63,652 bases of DNA, from positions 1 through 63,652 of the forward strand of contig JAHQVR010000089.1 of NCBI GenBank assembly GCA_019634245.1, given 5' to 3'. Positions within the stretch are counted from its first letter, which is position 1; the number at the start of each line of letters is the position of its first letter. Position numbers and translations under genes: made by a program. The notes beneath the pieces are model-generated. The model saw nothing but the letters and a program-made list of their open reading frames with translations. It searched no databases and had not been told where the DNA came from. This stretch comes from Gammaproteobacteria bacterium (GTDB lineage Bacteria; Pseudomonadota; Gammaproteobacteria; Granulosicoccales; Granulosicoccaceae). Shown here piece by piece: positions 29,185-39,200 of this stretch.

Positions 29185-30414
29185 ATGATCAAAAATTACC
29201 TTAACTCCTTAATACCAGTGCTTATCCTTTCTCTGGCAATCGGCTGCTCAGATAACAATAACAACAGCTCAGAGCCAGATAGCAATATCGACACCGTTGC
29301 GATTGATGAGAAAGTGTCAGAGCTGCTCGAAAACTCCAAGATCCCTGGACTATCGATCGCCCTGGTGTCGACGAAAAGCGACACTCCTGAATTTTGGAGT
29401 AAAGGCTACGGTTGGGCCAATATCGAGACGCAAACTCCTGTTGACGACAACACAGCCTTTTGGATGGCATCGGTAAGTAAAGCGGTACTGGGCACGCTTA
29501 TACAAATGGCTAATGAACAAGGAATTGTGAACTTGGATTCTGATATACGGCCAGAACTCTCCGTTGCAGCAAATTTCTCCATAGATGATCCTCTGAATCG
29601 TGCTATCAACTTACGCTCACTGGCCACTCACACCTCAGGCATTGTCGATACATCTACCTATAACTGTGCATATTACCTGCTGGATGAAAACGGTAATGCA
29701 CAATCCTTACTGGATGCTGTGGGAGTTGAAAGCCCATTAAATTGCGATGTACAGGGACGTACAAGCTTACGAGATTACCTCTACTCTTACCTGGATAGCG
29801 AAGGTTTGTACTACGATTCAGTGGCGAATTTTTCTTCCACGAATACGTTCGAGTACAGCAACATTGGCTCGGGTTTGGCAGGATTATATTTGGAGTTGCA
29901 GTCGGGTCAATCGCTACATGAGTTTGCCGCCACTCAGCTGTTTACACCGTTAGGTATGGGGCATACTGGCTGGACTTCCGAAAGCTTATCTGGTGTCAGC
30001 ATTGCAACCCCGCATATCTCTGAAGGTGGCGATACCATTGCACTGCCCATCTATGAACTAGCTACGTATCCAGATGCTGGACTACGAAGCAGCGCTTCAG
30101 ATATGGCCCTCTTTCTGTCTTTAATAATGAACGATGGCCTGTTTGAAGGCAGCCGCCTCCTTCAAAGCACATCCATCGAGGAATTAACCACACCTTCAGA
30201 AGCAAACAGCGAATACGGATTCTTTTTCGAACTAGACACTGATGGGGGCTATGGACATACGGGTGAAGATCCGGGTGCCGGAACCTACATGTTTGTCGAT
30301 CCCAGCGAGTCAGCCGGAGTGGTCTTGTTGGCCAACACAGATTTCGATGGCGCCGATTTTAGGGTGCTTGAAGAACTGTTGGAACTGCTGTTTGACAGCG
30401 CTAAGGCTCTGTAA
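29185..30414 (+). CDS. Serine-hydrolase lipoprotein, class C beta-lactamase-like
   Basis: This 409 aa envelope protein belongs to the beta-lactamase/penicillin-binding fold (DUF4114-free, single-domain). Its N-terminus MIKNYLNSLIPVLILSLAIGC is a lipoprotein signal with lipobox LAIG-Cys21. The SxxK motif is SVSK (Ser96, Lys99), followed by EYSNIG (YxN-like) and YGHTGEDPG (HTG in place of KTG). It could be a D-amino acid peptidase, an esterase or a beta-lactamase. I prefer ATG 29185 over 29161: AAGGGAA precedes it and the lipoprotein signal fits. It is divergent from mipA and has its own RstA-box-like site upstream. Confidence 0.82.
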   Translation: MIKNYLNSLIPVLILSLAIGCSDNNNNSSEPDSNIDTVAIDEKVSELLENSKIPGLSIALVSTKSDTPEFWSKGYGWANIETQTPVDDNTAFWMASVSKAVLGTLIQMANEQGIVNLDSDIRPELSVAANFSIDDPLNRAINLRSLATHTSGIVDTSTYNCAYYLLDENGNAQSLLDAVGVESPLNCDVQGRTSLRDYLYSYLDSEGLYYDSVANFSSTNTFEYSNIGSGLAGLYLELQSGQSLHEFAATQLFTPLGMGHTGWTSESLSGVSIATPHISEGGDTIALPIYELATYPDAGLRSSASDMALFLSLIMNDGLFEGSRLLQSTSIEELTTPSEANSEYGFFFELDTDGGYGHTGEDPGAGTYMFVDPSESAGVVLLANTDFDGADFRVLEELLELLFDSAKAL

Positions 30415-30439
30415 CAACCAGCAATTCCAATGCGTATTT

Positions 30440-31897
<1,458 letters not shown>

Positions 31898-33118
31898 CTA
31901 CAGATCGAAAACCAGGCGCGCCGGATCTTCCACTAGCTCTTTAATCGTTTTAAGAAAACCGACGGCACCCTTGCCGTCAACAATCCGATGATCGTATGAC
32001 AACGCTACATACATCATCGGTCGAATAACAATTTCACCATTTTCAGCGATGGGTCTATCCTGAGTGGCATGCATTCCCAGAATGGCGCTTTGCGGCGGGT
32101 TTAAGATGGGTGTTGATAGCAGAGAGCCAAAAACACCACCGTTGGATACAGTAAAAGTGCCGCCGGTCATCTCTTCAATACTCAGCCTTCCGTCCCGAGC
32201 TTTATTCGCGTAGTCGGCAATGGACTTTTCGATGTCAGCCAAAGACATATCACCGGTGTTTCTTACCACTGGCACCACTAAACCGCGCTCAGACGACACC
32301 GCCACTCCGATGTCAACAAAACCGTGATAGACAATATCATCGCCATCGATCGATGCATTGACGTCAGGGTAACGTTTGAGTGCTTCAGTAGCGGCCTTCA
32401 AAAATATAGACATAAAACCAAGCTTGATGCCATGGGCTTTTTCAAACTCGTCTTTGTATTGCTTGCGCAGTTCTATAAAAGCTTGCATGTTGACCTCATT
32501 AAAGGTGGTCAACATGGCGGTCGTTTGAGTGGCTTCGAGCAATCGCTCAGCAATGCGTGAGCGCAGTCGAGTCATCGGAACCCGTTTCTCAGCGCGTTCG
32601 CCCATCGGTACACTAGTAGCAGTGGCACTGGACACAGAAGGCTCAGGCGCTGCTGCAGGCGAAGGCGCAACTGCTGCAGAGGCTGTAGAACCTCCCGCTA
32701 TATGAGCCTCGACATCCTCTATAGAAATTCGTCCGTTTTTACCCGTACCTTTCACTTGTGAGGCGTCCAGCCCATGTTCATTGAGCAGTTTGCGCACCGT
32801 CGGACTGGTCTGCCCGGTTGTTTCTGCGGTTTCCACCGGCGCAGCAGTCGGCGCAGCAGCAGGTGCAGCAGTGACGGCGGCTCCTGCCTCAATGGAACCA
32901 ATGATTTGATGTGCAGAAACAGTCGTACCCTCAGGTTCGACAATCTTGCCCAACACGCCATCAACCGGCGCAGGCACCTCTAACACTACTTTATCGGTTT
33001 CTATGTCAACGATGACTTCGTCTCTCGAGATCGCATCGCCTTCAGCCTTATGCCAAGTGACGATTAATGCATCGGCAACAGATTCGGGCAGAGTGGGCAC
33101 CTTGATGTCTGTGCTCAT
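31898..33118 (-). CDS. sucB: 2-oxoglutarate dehydrogenase E2 (dihydrolipoyl succinyltransferase)
   Basis: SucB is the core acyltransferase of the 2-oxoglutarate dehydrogenase complex. The 406 aa protein has one lipoyl domain with the lipoylated Lys in [14 protein letters not shown], an alanine/proline-rich linker, an E1/E3-binding domain ([20 protein letters not shown]), a second linker, and a catalytic domain ending with [17 protein letters not shown], whose His and Asp are catalytic. AGGAA precedes the ATG. It lies between sucA and lpd. Confidence 0.97.
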   Translation of the reverse strand: MSTDIKVPTLPESVADALIVTWHKAEGDAISRDEVIVDIETDKVVLEVPAPVDGVLGKIVEPEGTTVSAHQIIGSIEAGAAVTAAPAAAPTAAPVETAETTGQTSPTVRKLLNEHGLDASQVKGTGKNGRISIEDVEAHIAGGSTASAAVAPSPAAAPEPSVSSATATSVPMGERAEKRVPMTRLRSRIAERLLEATQTTAMLTTFNEVNMQAFIELRKQYKDEFEKAHGIKLGFMSIFLKAATEALKRYPDVNASIDGDDIVYHGFVDIGVAVSSERGLVVPVVRNTGDMSLADIEKSIADYANKARDGRLSIEEMTGGTFTVSNGGVFGSLLSTPILNPPQSAILGMHATQDRPIAENGEIVIRPMMYVALSYDHRIVDGKGAVGFLKTIKELVEDPARLVFDL

Positions 33119-33166
33119 GGTTGTATTCCTAATCGGGTGTTACGGTTAATTTTAAATGTACACATT

Positions 33167-36013
33167 TTAACTTTGCTGGCTATTGGGTACTTGCCCAAGA
33201 GCTTCTTGAATAAGGAGCTTCTGCTGCGCGATATGATCATTGGCATATCCAGCCGCTGGGGACGCCGAAGGCATGCGGCCCGCAAACTCAACCAACATTC
33301 CATCGGGCAATACCCGCTCTATTCGATGTCTATTCGATCGCCATGACCCTTGATTGCGTGGCTCTTCCTGACACCAAACGATTTCTTTGACGTTGGAGTA
33401 TTGTTGAACGGCCGCGTGCATCTCATCATAAGGGAATGGATACAGTTGCTCCAAGCGAACCAAGGCTACATCCTTTATGTTTGCTTCACGTCGGGCTTCA
33501 AGCAAATCGTAGTAGACCTTACCGCTGCAGAGCACTAATCGCTTTACGCCTGATGGATCTATATCGTCATCAATTTCCATCAATACTGGTTCAAACTTTC
33601 CTTCCGAAAGTTCCTCCAGTGTTGACGTTGCCAACCGATGCCGAAGTAAACTTTTAGGTGACATGACGATCATGGGTCGACGCATCGGACGCAGCATTTG
33701 CCGACGTATCATATGATAGGCCTGAGCCGGAGTACTGGGTACGATAACCTGCATATTATCTTCCGCGCACAGTTGCAAAAAGCGTTCAATTCGCGCAGAA
33801 GAATGTTCGGGCCCTTGTCCTTCATAACCATGCGGCAGAAGTAAGGTTAATCCGCATAGACGCCCCCACTTGGTTTCACCAGAGGATATAAACTGGTCTA
33901 CCACTACCTGGGCCCCATTGGCGAAGTCGCCAAACTGAGCCTCCCAAATCACTAAAGTATTAGGATCTGCCGTGGCATAGCCATATTCAAACGCCAACAC
34001 AGCTTCTTCTGAAAGCAGTGAGTCAATAACCAGAAATGAGCCTTTTTCAGTTTGCAGCTCACGCAATGGTACGTATGCCGCTGGCTTATTTTGATGGTGT
34101 AGAACCGCATGCCTGTGAGCAAACGTACCTCGACCACTGTCTTGACCTGTGAGCCGAACGGAGTATCCGTCGTTAACCAAAGTTGCATAGGCCAACGTTT
34201 CAGCAAAACCCCAATCTAAAGGCAAGGCACCGGCAGTCATTTTCTTGCGATCATCAACGATTTTTTTAACTCTAGAATGCAGGGTAAAATCTTCGGGTAT
34301 GGATGTAAGTTGTTGGGCCAATGATTGAAGAGTGCCTAAGGGGCAGCTTGGATCGTAGGCTTCGCGCCACTCCCGCCCCATATACAACGACCAATCCACT
34401 TGCAGCTCAGGCGCTTCATTAATACCGATGAGTACATCAGGAGCCACTGTTTCACCATCATCGAGTTGCTGACGATACGTATCGATCATCTGATTGGCTT
34501 CTTCATTGGTAAGAACGCCCTCGGCTGCCAGTTTCTTTGCATACAGCGCTCGGGTAGTTGGCAAACCCTTGATGGATTTGTACATGATCGGTTGTGTCAC
34601 AGATGGCTCATCAGTTTCGTTGTGGCCGTGACGCCGATAGCAAACCAGATCGATAACGACATCTTGCTTAAACGTCATGCGAAAATCGAAAGCCAACTGT
34701 GTTGCAAACAACACGGCTTCAGGATCATCGCCATTCACATGGAAAATAGGTGCGCTAATCATTTTTGCCACATCGCTGGCATACATCGTTGAGCGGGCAT
34801 CCTGCGCGTTGCTAGTGGTAAAGCCGATCTGATTGTTACAGATAATATGAACGGTGCCTTTAGTGGAAAAACCGCGAGAGTGAGCCATGTTGAACGTTTC
34901 CATCACAACACCCTGACCCGCGAAGGCTGCATCTCCATGGATGTTAATCGGAATAACCCAATCCCCTTCCTTGTCGCCATAGCGATCTTGCCGCGACCGC
35001 ACCGACCCTTCCACCACAGGAGAGACAATCTCCAAATGGGAAGGATTAAATGCCAGAGCCAGATGCATATTGCCTTTGGCCGTACGCAGATCGGAAGAAA
35101 ATCCTTGGTGGTATTTCACGTCGCCTGATGACAGCGTTTGATTATGTTTACCTTCAAACTCTGAAAACAAATCGGCAGGATTTTTTCCCAGAATATTCAC
35201 CAGAACGTTTAGCCGGCCACGATGCGCCATGCCAATGACCATATCTTTTACGCCGACTGAGCCCGCTCGTTTAACGAGTTCACTCATAATGACAATGAGG
35301 CTTTCACCACCTTCAAGCGAGAAGCGTTTTTGTCCTGCATACCGTGAGCCCAAATGTCGCTCTAATCCTTCCGCTGCAGAGACTCGTTGCAACAACCAAC
35401 GTTGTGTATCTGGTTGTAATTTTGGTGATGAAGCCACCGTCTCAATGCGTTGTTGGAGCCATTCTTTTTGTGGCGTATGGTCGATATACATAAATTCATA
35501 ACCAATACTGCCGCAATAACACTTGTCGAGATGCGAGACGATATCTCGCAGAGATGCTTGCTCAATTCCTTCTAACGAGGGCGTTTGGAAAACGGTATCA
35601 AGGTCAGCTTCTGATAAGCCATTTTCATGCAGACGCATTTCTCGAACACTGGCTGTTTTAGGAGCACCGAGTGGATCAGTCTTAGCGAGCTGATGGCCAC
35701 GCACCCGGTATGAGTTAATGAGTTGTGTGACATAAATTTGCTTGAGCTCATGCGCCGAACCTGATGCCGCAGCACCATTGGTATAAACAGAACCTGAACC
35801 GTTTTTAGCGAGCTGTGAGAACAGTGTTCGGTATTCTGAATGGGGTACATCTCGGGCATTGTCAGCGACCATTGGCAGAGCTGCGAAGTAGTCTCGCCAA
35901 GATTCATCTACCGAATTCGGATCGCGCAAATAACGCTCATACAGTTCCTCTAGGTATGGCGAATTTGAACCCCCTAGAGGTGTTGATTCAAATTGATCTT
36001 TCATCGACTTCAT
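33167..36013 (-). CDS. sucA: 2-oxoglutarate dehydrogenase E1 component
   Basis: SucA is the thiamine-diphosphate enzyme that decarboxylates 2-oxoglutarate. The 948 aa length matches E. coli SucA (933 aa). Features are the E1 N-terminal segment GSNSPYLEELYERYLRDP, the thiamine-binding MAHRGRLNVLVN, HGDAAFAGQG, and a C-terminal region with FGDFANGAQVVVDQF. ATG 36013 or 36004 may be the start. Its upstream neighbour on the same strand, 62 bases away, is the aberrant isocitrate-dehydrogenase-like gene. Confidence 0.97.
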   Translation of the reverse strand: MKSMKDQFESTPLGGSNSPYLEELYERYLRDPNSVDESWRDYFAALPMVADNARDVPHSEYRTLFSQLAKNGSGSVYTNGAAASGSAHELKQIYVTQLINSYRVRGHQLAKTDPLGAPKTASVREMRLHENGLSEADLDTVFQTPSLEGIEQASLRDIVSHLDKCYCGSIGYEFMYIDHTPQKEWLQQRIETVASSPKLQPDTQRWLLQRVSAAEGLERHLGSRYAGQKRFSLEGGESLIVIMSELVKRAGSVGVKDMVIGMAHRGRLNVLVNILGKNPADLFSEFEGKHNQTLSSGDVKYHQGFSSDLRTAKGNMHLALAFNPSHLEIVSPVVEGSVRSRQDRYGDKEGDWVIPINIHGDAAFAGQGVVMETFNMAHSRGFSTKGTVHIICNNQIGFTTSNAQDARSTMYASDVAKMISAPIFHVNGDDPEAVLFATQLAFDFRMTFKQDVVIDLVCYRRHGHNETDEPSVTQPIMYKSIKGLPTTRALYAKKLAAEGVLTNEEANQMIDTYRQQLDDGETVAPDVLIGINEAPELQVDWSLYMGREWREAYDPSCPLGTLQSLAQQLTSIPEDFTLHSRVKKIVDDRKKMTAGALPLDWGFAETLAYATLVNDGYSVRLTGQDSGRGTFAHRHAVLHHQNKPAAYVPLRELQTEKGSFLVIDSLLSEEAVLAFEYGYATADPNTLVIWEAQFGDFANGAQVVVDQFISSGETKWGRLCGLTLLLPHGYEGQGPEHSSARIERFLQLCAEDNMQVIVPSTPAQAYHMIRRQMLRPMRRPMIVMSPKSLLRHRLATSTLEELSEGKFEPVLMEIDDDIDPSGVKRLVLCSGKVYYDLLEARREANIKDVALVRLEQLYPFPYDEMHAAVQQYSNVKEIVWCQEEPRNQGSWRSNRHRIERVLPDGMLVEFAGRMPSASPAAGYANDHIAQQKLLIQEALGQVPNSQQS

Positions 36014-36075
36014 ACAATTGTCTCACGCAACGCGTTAGATTTTTTCCATCTGCAAGTGTGTGCTACAGATCATGG

Positions 36076-37116
36076 TTATAAATGTTCACCGAGTCCGTCG
36101 ATGACCACTTGAGTGAATTCATCTGTATTGAGTTTGCCGCCTAAATCTCGAGTACAGCGTCCTTCTTCAATAGAGTTGAGCAAGCTCAAACGTAGTGCAT
36201 GGCCTAGATCATATCGATCAATGTGATTCAGCAGCATCCCGAAGGCCAACAGAACCGCTGTCGGATTAGCAACATTTTTCCCGGCTATATCCGGTGCCGT
36301 GCCGCCAGCGGGATCGAACATCGCAATATCAACCTTATTGTCATCATCAAAGGAGTAATTCCCACTAGCACCCGTCCCCAAACTACCGACTAAGCCCGAT
36401 GCCATATCAGAGAGAAAATCGCCGTATTCGTTCAACACCAAAACGACTTCATATTGCGATGGATCAATAATGATCTTGGCTAACAAGGCATCAAACAGCT
36501 CAACATTGTGTTCAACGTCTGCATAGTCCTGATGCACATTGGCAACCACCTCTTCGAACAGGCCGTCGGTGACCCGTTGAATGGTGTGTTTGGAGGAAGA
36601 AGTCATCGAATAATGACCGTCGCTATAAGTCATACCCTTACGGCGAGCCAATTCAAAAGCAAAACGAGCGGCCTGCTCACACGGCTTACGCTCCACCATC
36701 CGCAATGACACAGCGGCATCGTTACCGATCAATTGGCCTGGATCGTCGTAGGTTCCACCCGTGGCGATACGTACAATATGCAAATTCACATCTTCCTTGA
36801 AATTCGAATCAATCCCTTTGATTGATATTGCCGGTCTGTAGATCACGCTAAAGTTACAGCGTTTTCGAATCAGCGCATTTGGGCTTCGCTTACGAGTGAC
36901 CGTTGGGTATTTAACCGCCAACTTAGTCCGACGCATCGACGCTTCTGCTTCATCGATAACATCATCGCCACGCGCTTCGCGATTCTCGAGGCTCCAGTCT
37001 ACCGGTATGAATTTAAGATCAAGCCCCGGCAGTGCTTCAGCTACAGAATGAATTGACTCCGCAAGTTCCGGACCGATGCCATCACCGTGTAATTCAGTGA
37101 TTTCGATAGCGCTCAC
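36076..37116 (-). CDS. Aberrant isocitrate/isopropylmalate dehydrogenase-like protein
   Basis: The 346 aa protein clearly has the beta-decarboxylating dehydrogenase fold: HGDGIGPE near residue 10, SPNALIRKR near 78, NEYGDFLSDMASGLVGSLG with Asp233 and Asp237, and GGTAPDIAGKNVANPTA near 271. Several usual active-site residues are altered. The RENTE-type motif reads VRIATGGTYDD (115-125), the KxNxxK region reads KHTIQR (176-181), and HGSAPD reads GGTAPD. GTG 37116 with AGGAGC upstream is the probable start; the frame continues to 37215 without support. It is the first gene of a unit leading into sucA, suggesting a TCA-cycle or 2-oxoacid role, but whether it is active is open. Confidence 0.85.
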   Translation of the reverse strand: MSAIEITELHGDGIGPELAESIHSVAEALPGLDLKFIPVDWSLENREARGDDVIDEAEASMRRTKLAVKYPTVTRKRSPNALIRKRCNFSVIYRPAISIKGIDSNFKEDVNLHIVRIATGGTYDDPGQLIGNDAAVSLRMVERKPCEQAARFAFELARRKGMTYSDGHYSMTSSSKHTIQRVTDGLFEEVVANVHQDYADVEHNVELFDALLAKIIIDPSQYEVVLVLNEYGDFLSDMASGLVGSLGTGASGNYSFDDDNKVDIAMFDPAGGTAPDIAGKNVANPTAVLLAFGMLLNHIDRYDLGHALRLSLLNSIEEGRCTRDLGGKLNTDEFTQVVIDGLGEHL

Positions 37117-37318
37117 AGTAAAGCTCCTGCTTGATGGGTAGTTAAAAGTTGAAAATGGAAGTATCTGCCAAAAGATTGCCACCGCCGCGCCAATTTTTGG
37201 CTGCGGTGTGGCCACGGGGGCAGACTAGACATGCGCAGACGAAATTTTGTTCACAACGCACCGGCCAAAGGCTTCTTGATTAGACGATTGGAGAGACTAG
37301 GATACCATTTTCCCACCG

Positions 37319-37837
37319 CTATTCTGGCGGCAAATCAAAGCGCTCTGGGTGCGCCCAATACTTCGAGTTCAACCAGCTAGGTGCCGGTTTATAGTTTCTC
37401 AATTGATACAGATAAGCCGCGGCGTTTTTTTCCGGCTGTTGGCAAGCCAATAGCTCTATAAAGCCATTGGCAAAAAACTGTTGTCTCGATTTACTCGATG
37501 CCGCGTAATCCACAATCAACACACCTTGCGGGAAAGCTCGGCACAGTGCACCCACTTGGCGATTCTGCAACTGCGTAAGATCCTTCTGAGCAACACTGAC
37601 CAAAACCAGTGCGTTAGCCGGTGGCGAATGCCCTGTCGCGATCCAATCGGATAAGGAGTCATACCTCTGCGGGCAAGCATCTGATAATTGTGTCGTAATG
37701 CCGGCCTGCAGCTGCTGGCCCACCCTCTGCCCAATCAGCACGAGTGCATCAGGAGAGGTTTCTAAGACCCATGCGGCTAAGGCAGCATCAAACTGATCGA
37801 TGCTCTGTTCGACTCGCCTAGCCGTGTTTGGCAGCAT
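37319..37837 (-). CDS. DUF6231-like protein
   Basis: The function is unknown. From ATG 37837 it is 172 aa and resembles DUF6231 proteins found next to DUF1244 genes in gammaproteobacteria. It has no signal peptide, a Rossmann-like pattern (SPDALVLIGQRVGQQLQ, NALVLVSVAQKDLTQLQ, GVLIVDYAAS) and a C-terminal KPAPSWLNSKYWAHPERFDLPPE (truncated methyltransferase-like look). Its start overlaps the end of the DUF1244 gene by 20 bases, and AAGGCAG precedes the ATG, so the two are cotranscribed. An upstream start at 37924 would overlap DUF1244 much more and is not favoured. Confidence 0.78.
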   Translation of the reverse strand: MLPNTARRVEQSIDQFDAALAAWVLETSPDALVLIGQRVGQQLQAGITTQLSDACPQRYDSLSDWIATGHSPPANALVLVSVAQKDLTQLQNRQVGALCRAFPQGVLIVDYAASSKSRQQFFANGFIELLACQQPEKNAAAYLYQLRNYKPAPSWLNSKYWAHPERFDLPPE

Positions 37838-38129
37838 ATTCTGCCTTTTGAGCGTCGGTCGCTTCGAGCTGGTGTTTTTCTTTCCATTGCGCATAAGGCA
37901 TTCCATAGACTCGCTCGCGAGCATCTTCGTAATCGAGCTCCAGGCCTTTGTCGACGGCTGCCTTTACATACCATTTACTCAAACAGTTACGGCAAAAACC
38001 CGATAAATTCATCAGATCGATGTTTTGCACATCCGTTCGGCTTTGAAAATGCGCCACCAACGTGCGAAACGCCGCCGCTTCGAGTTCAATTTGCGTGGCG
38101 GGGTCCACTTTGTCATCAAGCACAGACAT
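37818..38129 (-). CDS. DUF1244 domain protein
   Basis: The function is unknown. The 103 aa cytosolic protein matches the DUF1244 family: an N-terminal helix QIELEAAAFRTLVAHFQSR, then the conserved MNLSGFCRNCLSKWYVKA with two cysteines (near residues 46 and 49), and EDARERVYGMPYAQWKEKHQ. The paired Cys may bind metal, though this is not established. It is upstream of and overlaps DUF6231. Confidence 0.9.
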   Translation of the reverse strand: MSVLDDKVDPATQIELEAAAFRTLVAHFQSRTDVQNIDLMNLSGFCRNCLSKWYVKAAVDKGLELDYEDARERVYGMPYAQWKEKHQLEATDAQKAEYAAKHG

Positions 38130-38206
38130 AAGATAACCTTGAATTTGGCCCCGAAGGGCAATAAGTCATTATAACAAGGTGCTCTTGCCGCACGACGACA
38201 ACCCAC

Positions 38207-38554
38207 ATGTACTCAGGCTCACTACTCAGCTACCTTCTGCTCCTACTGCCGATCGGCGGAGCGGTACTGTGGTGGAATGGGGTGCGAGCGAAGGAATTGG
38301 CGGTGGCTCACGCCAGAAAGGCCTGCCGCACCGAGCAGCTGCAGTTTTTGGATCAAACGGTGGCTCTAAAACGGCTGCGGCTGTCCCGATCAGAATCCGG
38401 GGCGAGCTGCTTCCAGCGCGTGTTTGAGTTTGAATTCACACTCGAGGGTGCGCATCGCGACCGGGGAACGGTGGAACTCAAGGGATTCAGTCTGGTGCGT
38501 GTTTTCCTACCGTATCTGCGTGACAGCGACGGAAACCGAATTTATTTGCAGTAG
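38207..38554 (+). CDS. DUF3301 family membrane-anchored protein
   Basis: The function is unknown. The 115 aa protein has a single N-terminal membrane helix (residues about 5-24, SLLSYLLLLLPIGGAVLWW), then the DUF3301-typical ARKACRTEQLQFLDQTVALKRLRL and SCFQRVFEFEFTLEGAHRDRGTVEL. The soluble domain is probably cytoplasmic. It is divergent from DUF1244 across 77 bases. A second overlapping frame (38179-38427) is a shadow. Confidence 0.87.
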   Translation: MYSGSLLSYLLLLLPIGGAVLWWNGVRAKELAVAHARKACRTEQLQFLDQTVALKRLRLSRSESGASCFQRVFEFEFTLEGAHRDRGTVELKGFSLVRVFLPYLRDSDGNRIYLQ

Positions 38555-38653
38555 ACCTTTGTCCTCGACACGCCGTTTTACCCTCAAGCGCTTCGGGATT
38601 GCACCTCGACTGCGCTACACTTTACCTACGTCTTTCACTATCAGGGACTTTTC

Positions 38654-39151
38654 ATGACGCAGTGCGCTTGTGGCTCAGAACAGAGCTACGATGATTGTTG
38701 CGGGCAATATATCGACGGCAACGCTCAGCCATCAACCGCCGAGTGCCAGATGCGGGCTCGATATACGGCGCACACGGTAGGCAATATGGCCTACATACTT
38801 CGCACACACCACCCTGCCACTCGCACCGACATTGATGAAGCAGCCACTGCCAAATGGGCGCGTGAATCAGACTGGTTAAGCCTCGACATTCAAGATATCG
38901 AAGATGGACAAGCCGAAGACGACTCCGCGCGAATCGAGTTCATGGCTAACTATCGAGATACTGCGGGTCGCCGACATACCCATCATGAAGTCGCACTGTT
39001 TGAAAAACACCATGGACAATGGTACTTCAGAGACGCTGAACTTCCTGATATTCAACAGTTCAAACGTCAGGCTCCCAAGCAAGGACGCAACGAACCCTGC
39101 GCCTGCGGCAGCGGTAAAAAGTTCAAGAAATGCTGCGGTTCAGCCGTTTAG
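38654..39151 (+). CDS. ychJ: YchJ-family SEC-C motif protein
   Basis: This 165 aa protein has a SEC-C-like zinc motif at each end: CACGSEQSYDDCCG at the N-terminus and PCACGSGKKFKKCCG at the C-terminus, with a YchJ-type NTF2-like middle (MRARYTAHTVGNMAYILRTHHP). YchJ is widespread, cytosolic and of undefined function. AGGGA precedes the ATG. It is 50 bases ahead of fadD on the same strand. Confidence 0.92.
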   Translation: MTQCACGSEQSYDDCCGQYIDGNAQPSTAECQMRARYTAHTVGNMAYILRTHHPATRTDIDEAATAKWARESDWLSLDIQDIEDGQAEDDSARIEFMANYRDTAGRRHTHHEVALFEKHHGQWYFRDAELPDIQQFKRQAPKQGRNEPCACGSGKKFKKCCGSAV

Positions 39152-39200
39152 TAGCATATGTGTGTTGTCATCAAATCCATCATCGAATTGGAGAACTCCT

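Noticed and set aside
36076..37116. Pseudogene call for the isocitrate-dehydrogenase-like gene
   Set aside because: The frame is complete with a good ribosome-binding site and conserved fold residues, so altered active-site residues do not prove decay.
38179..38427. Second plus-strand open frame over DUF3301
   Set aside because: It overlaps the DUF3301 gene in another frame and has no family pattern.
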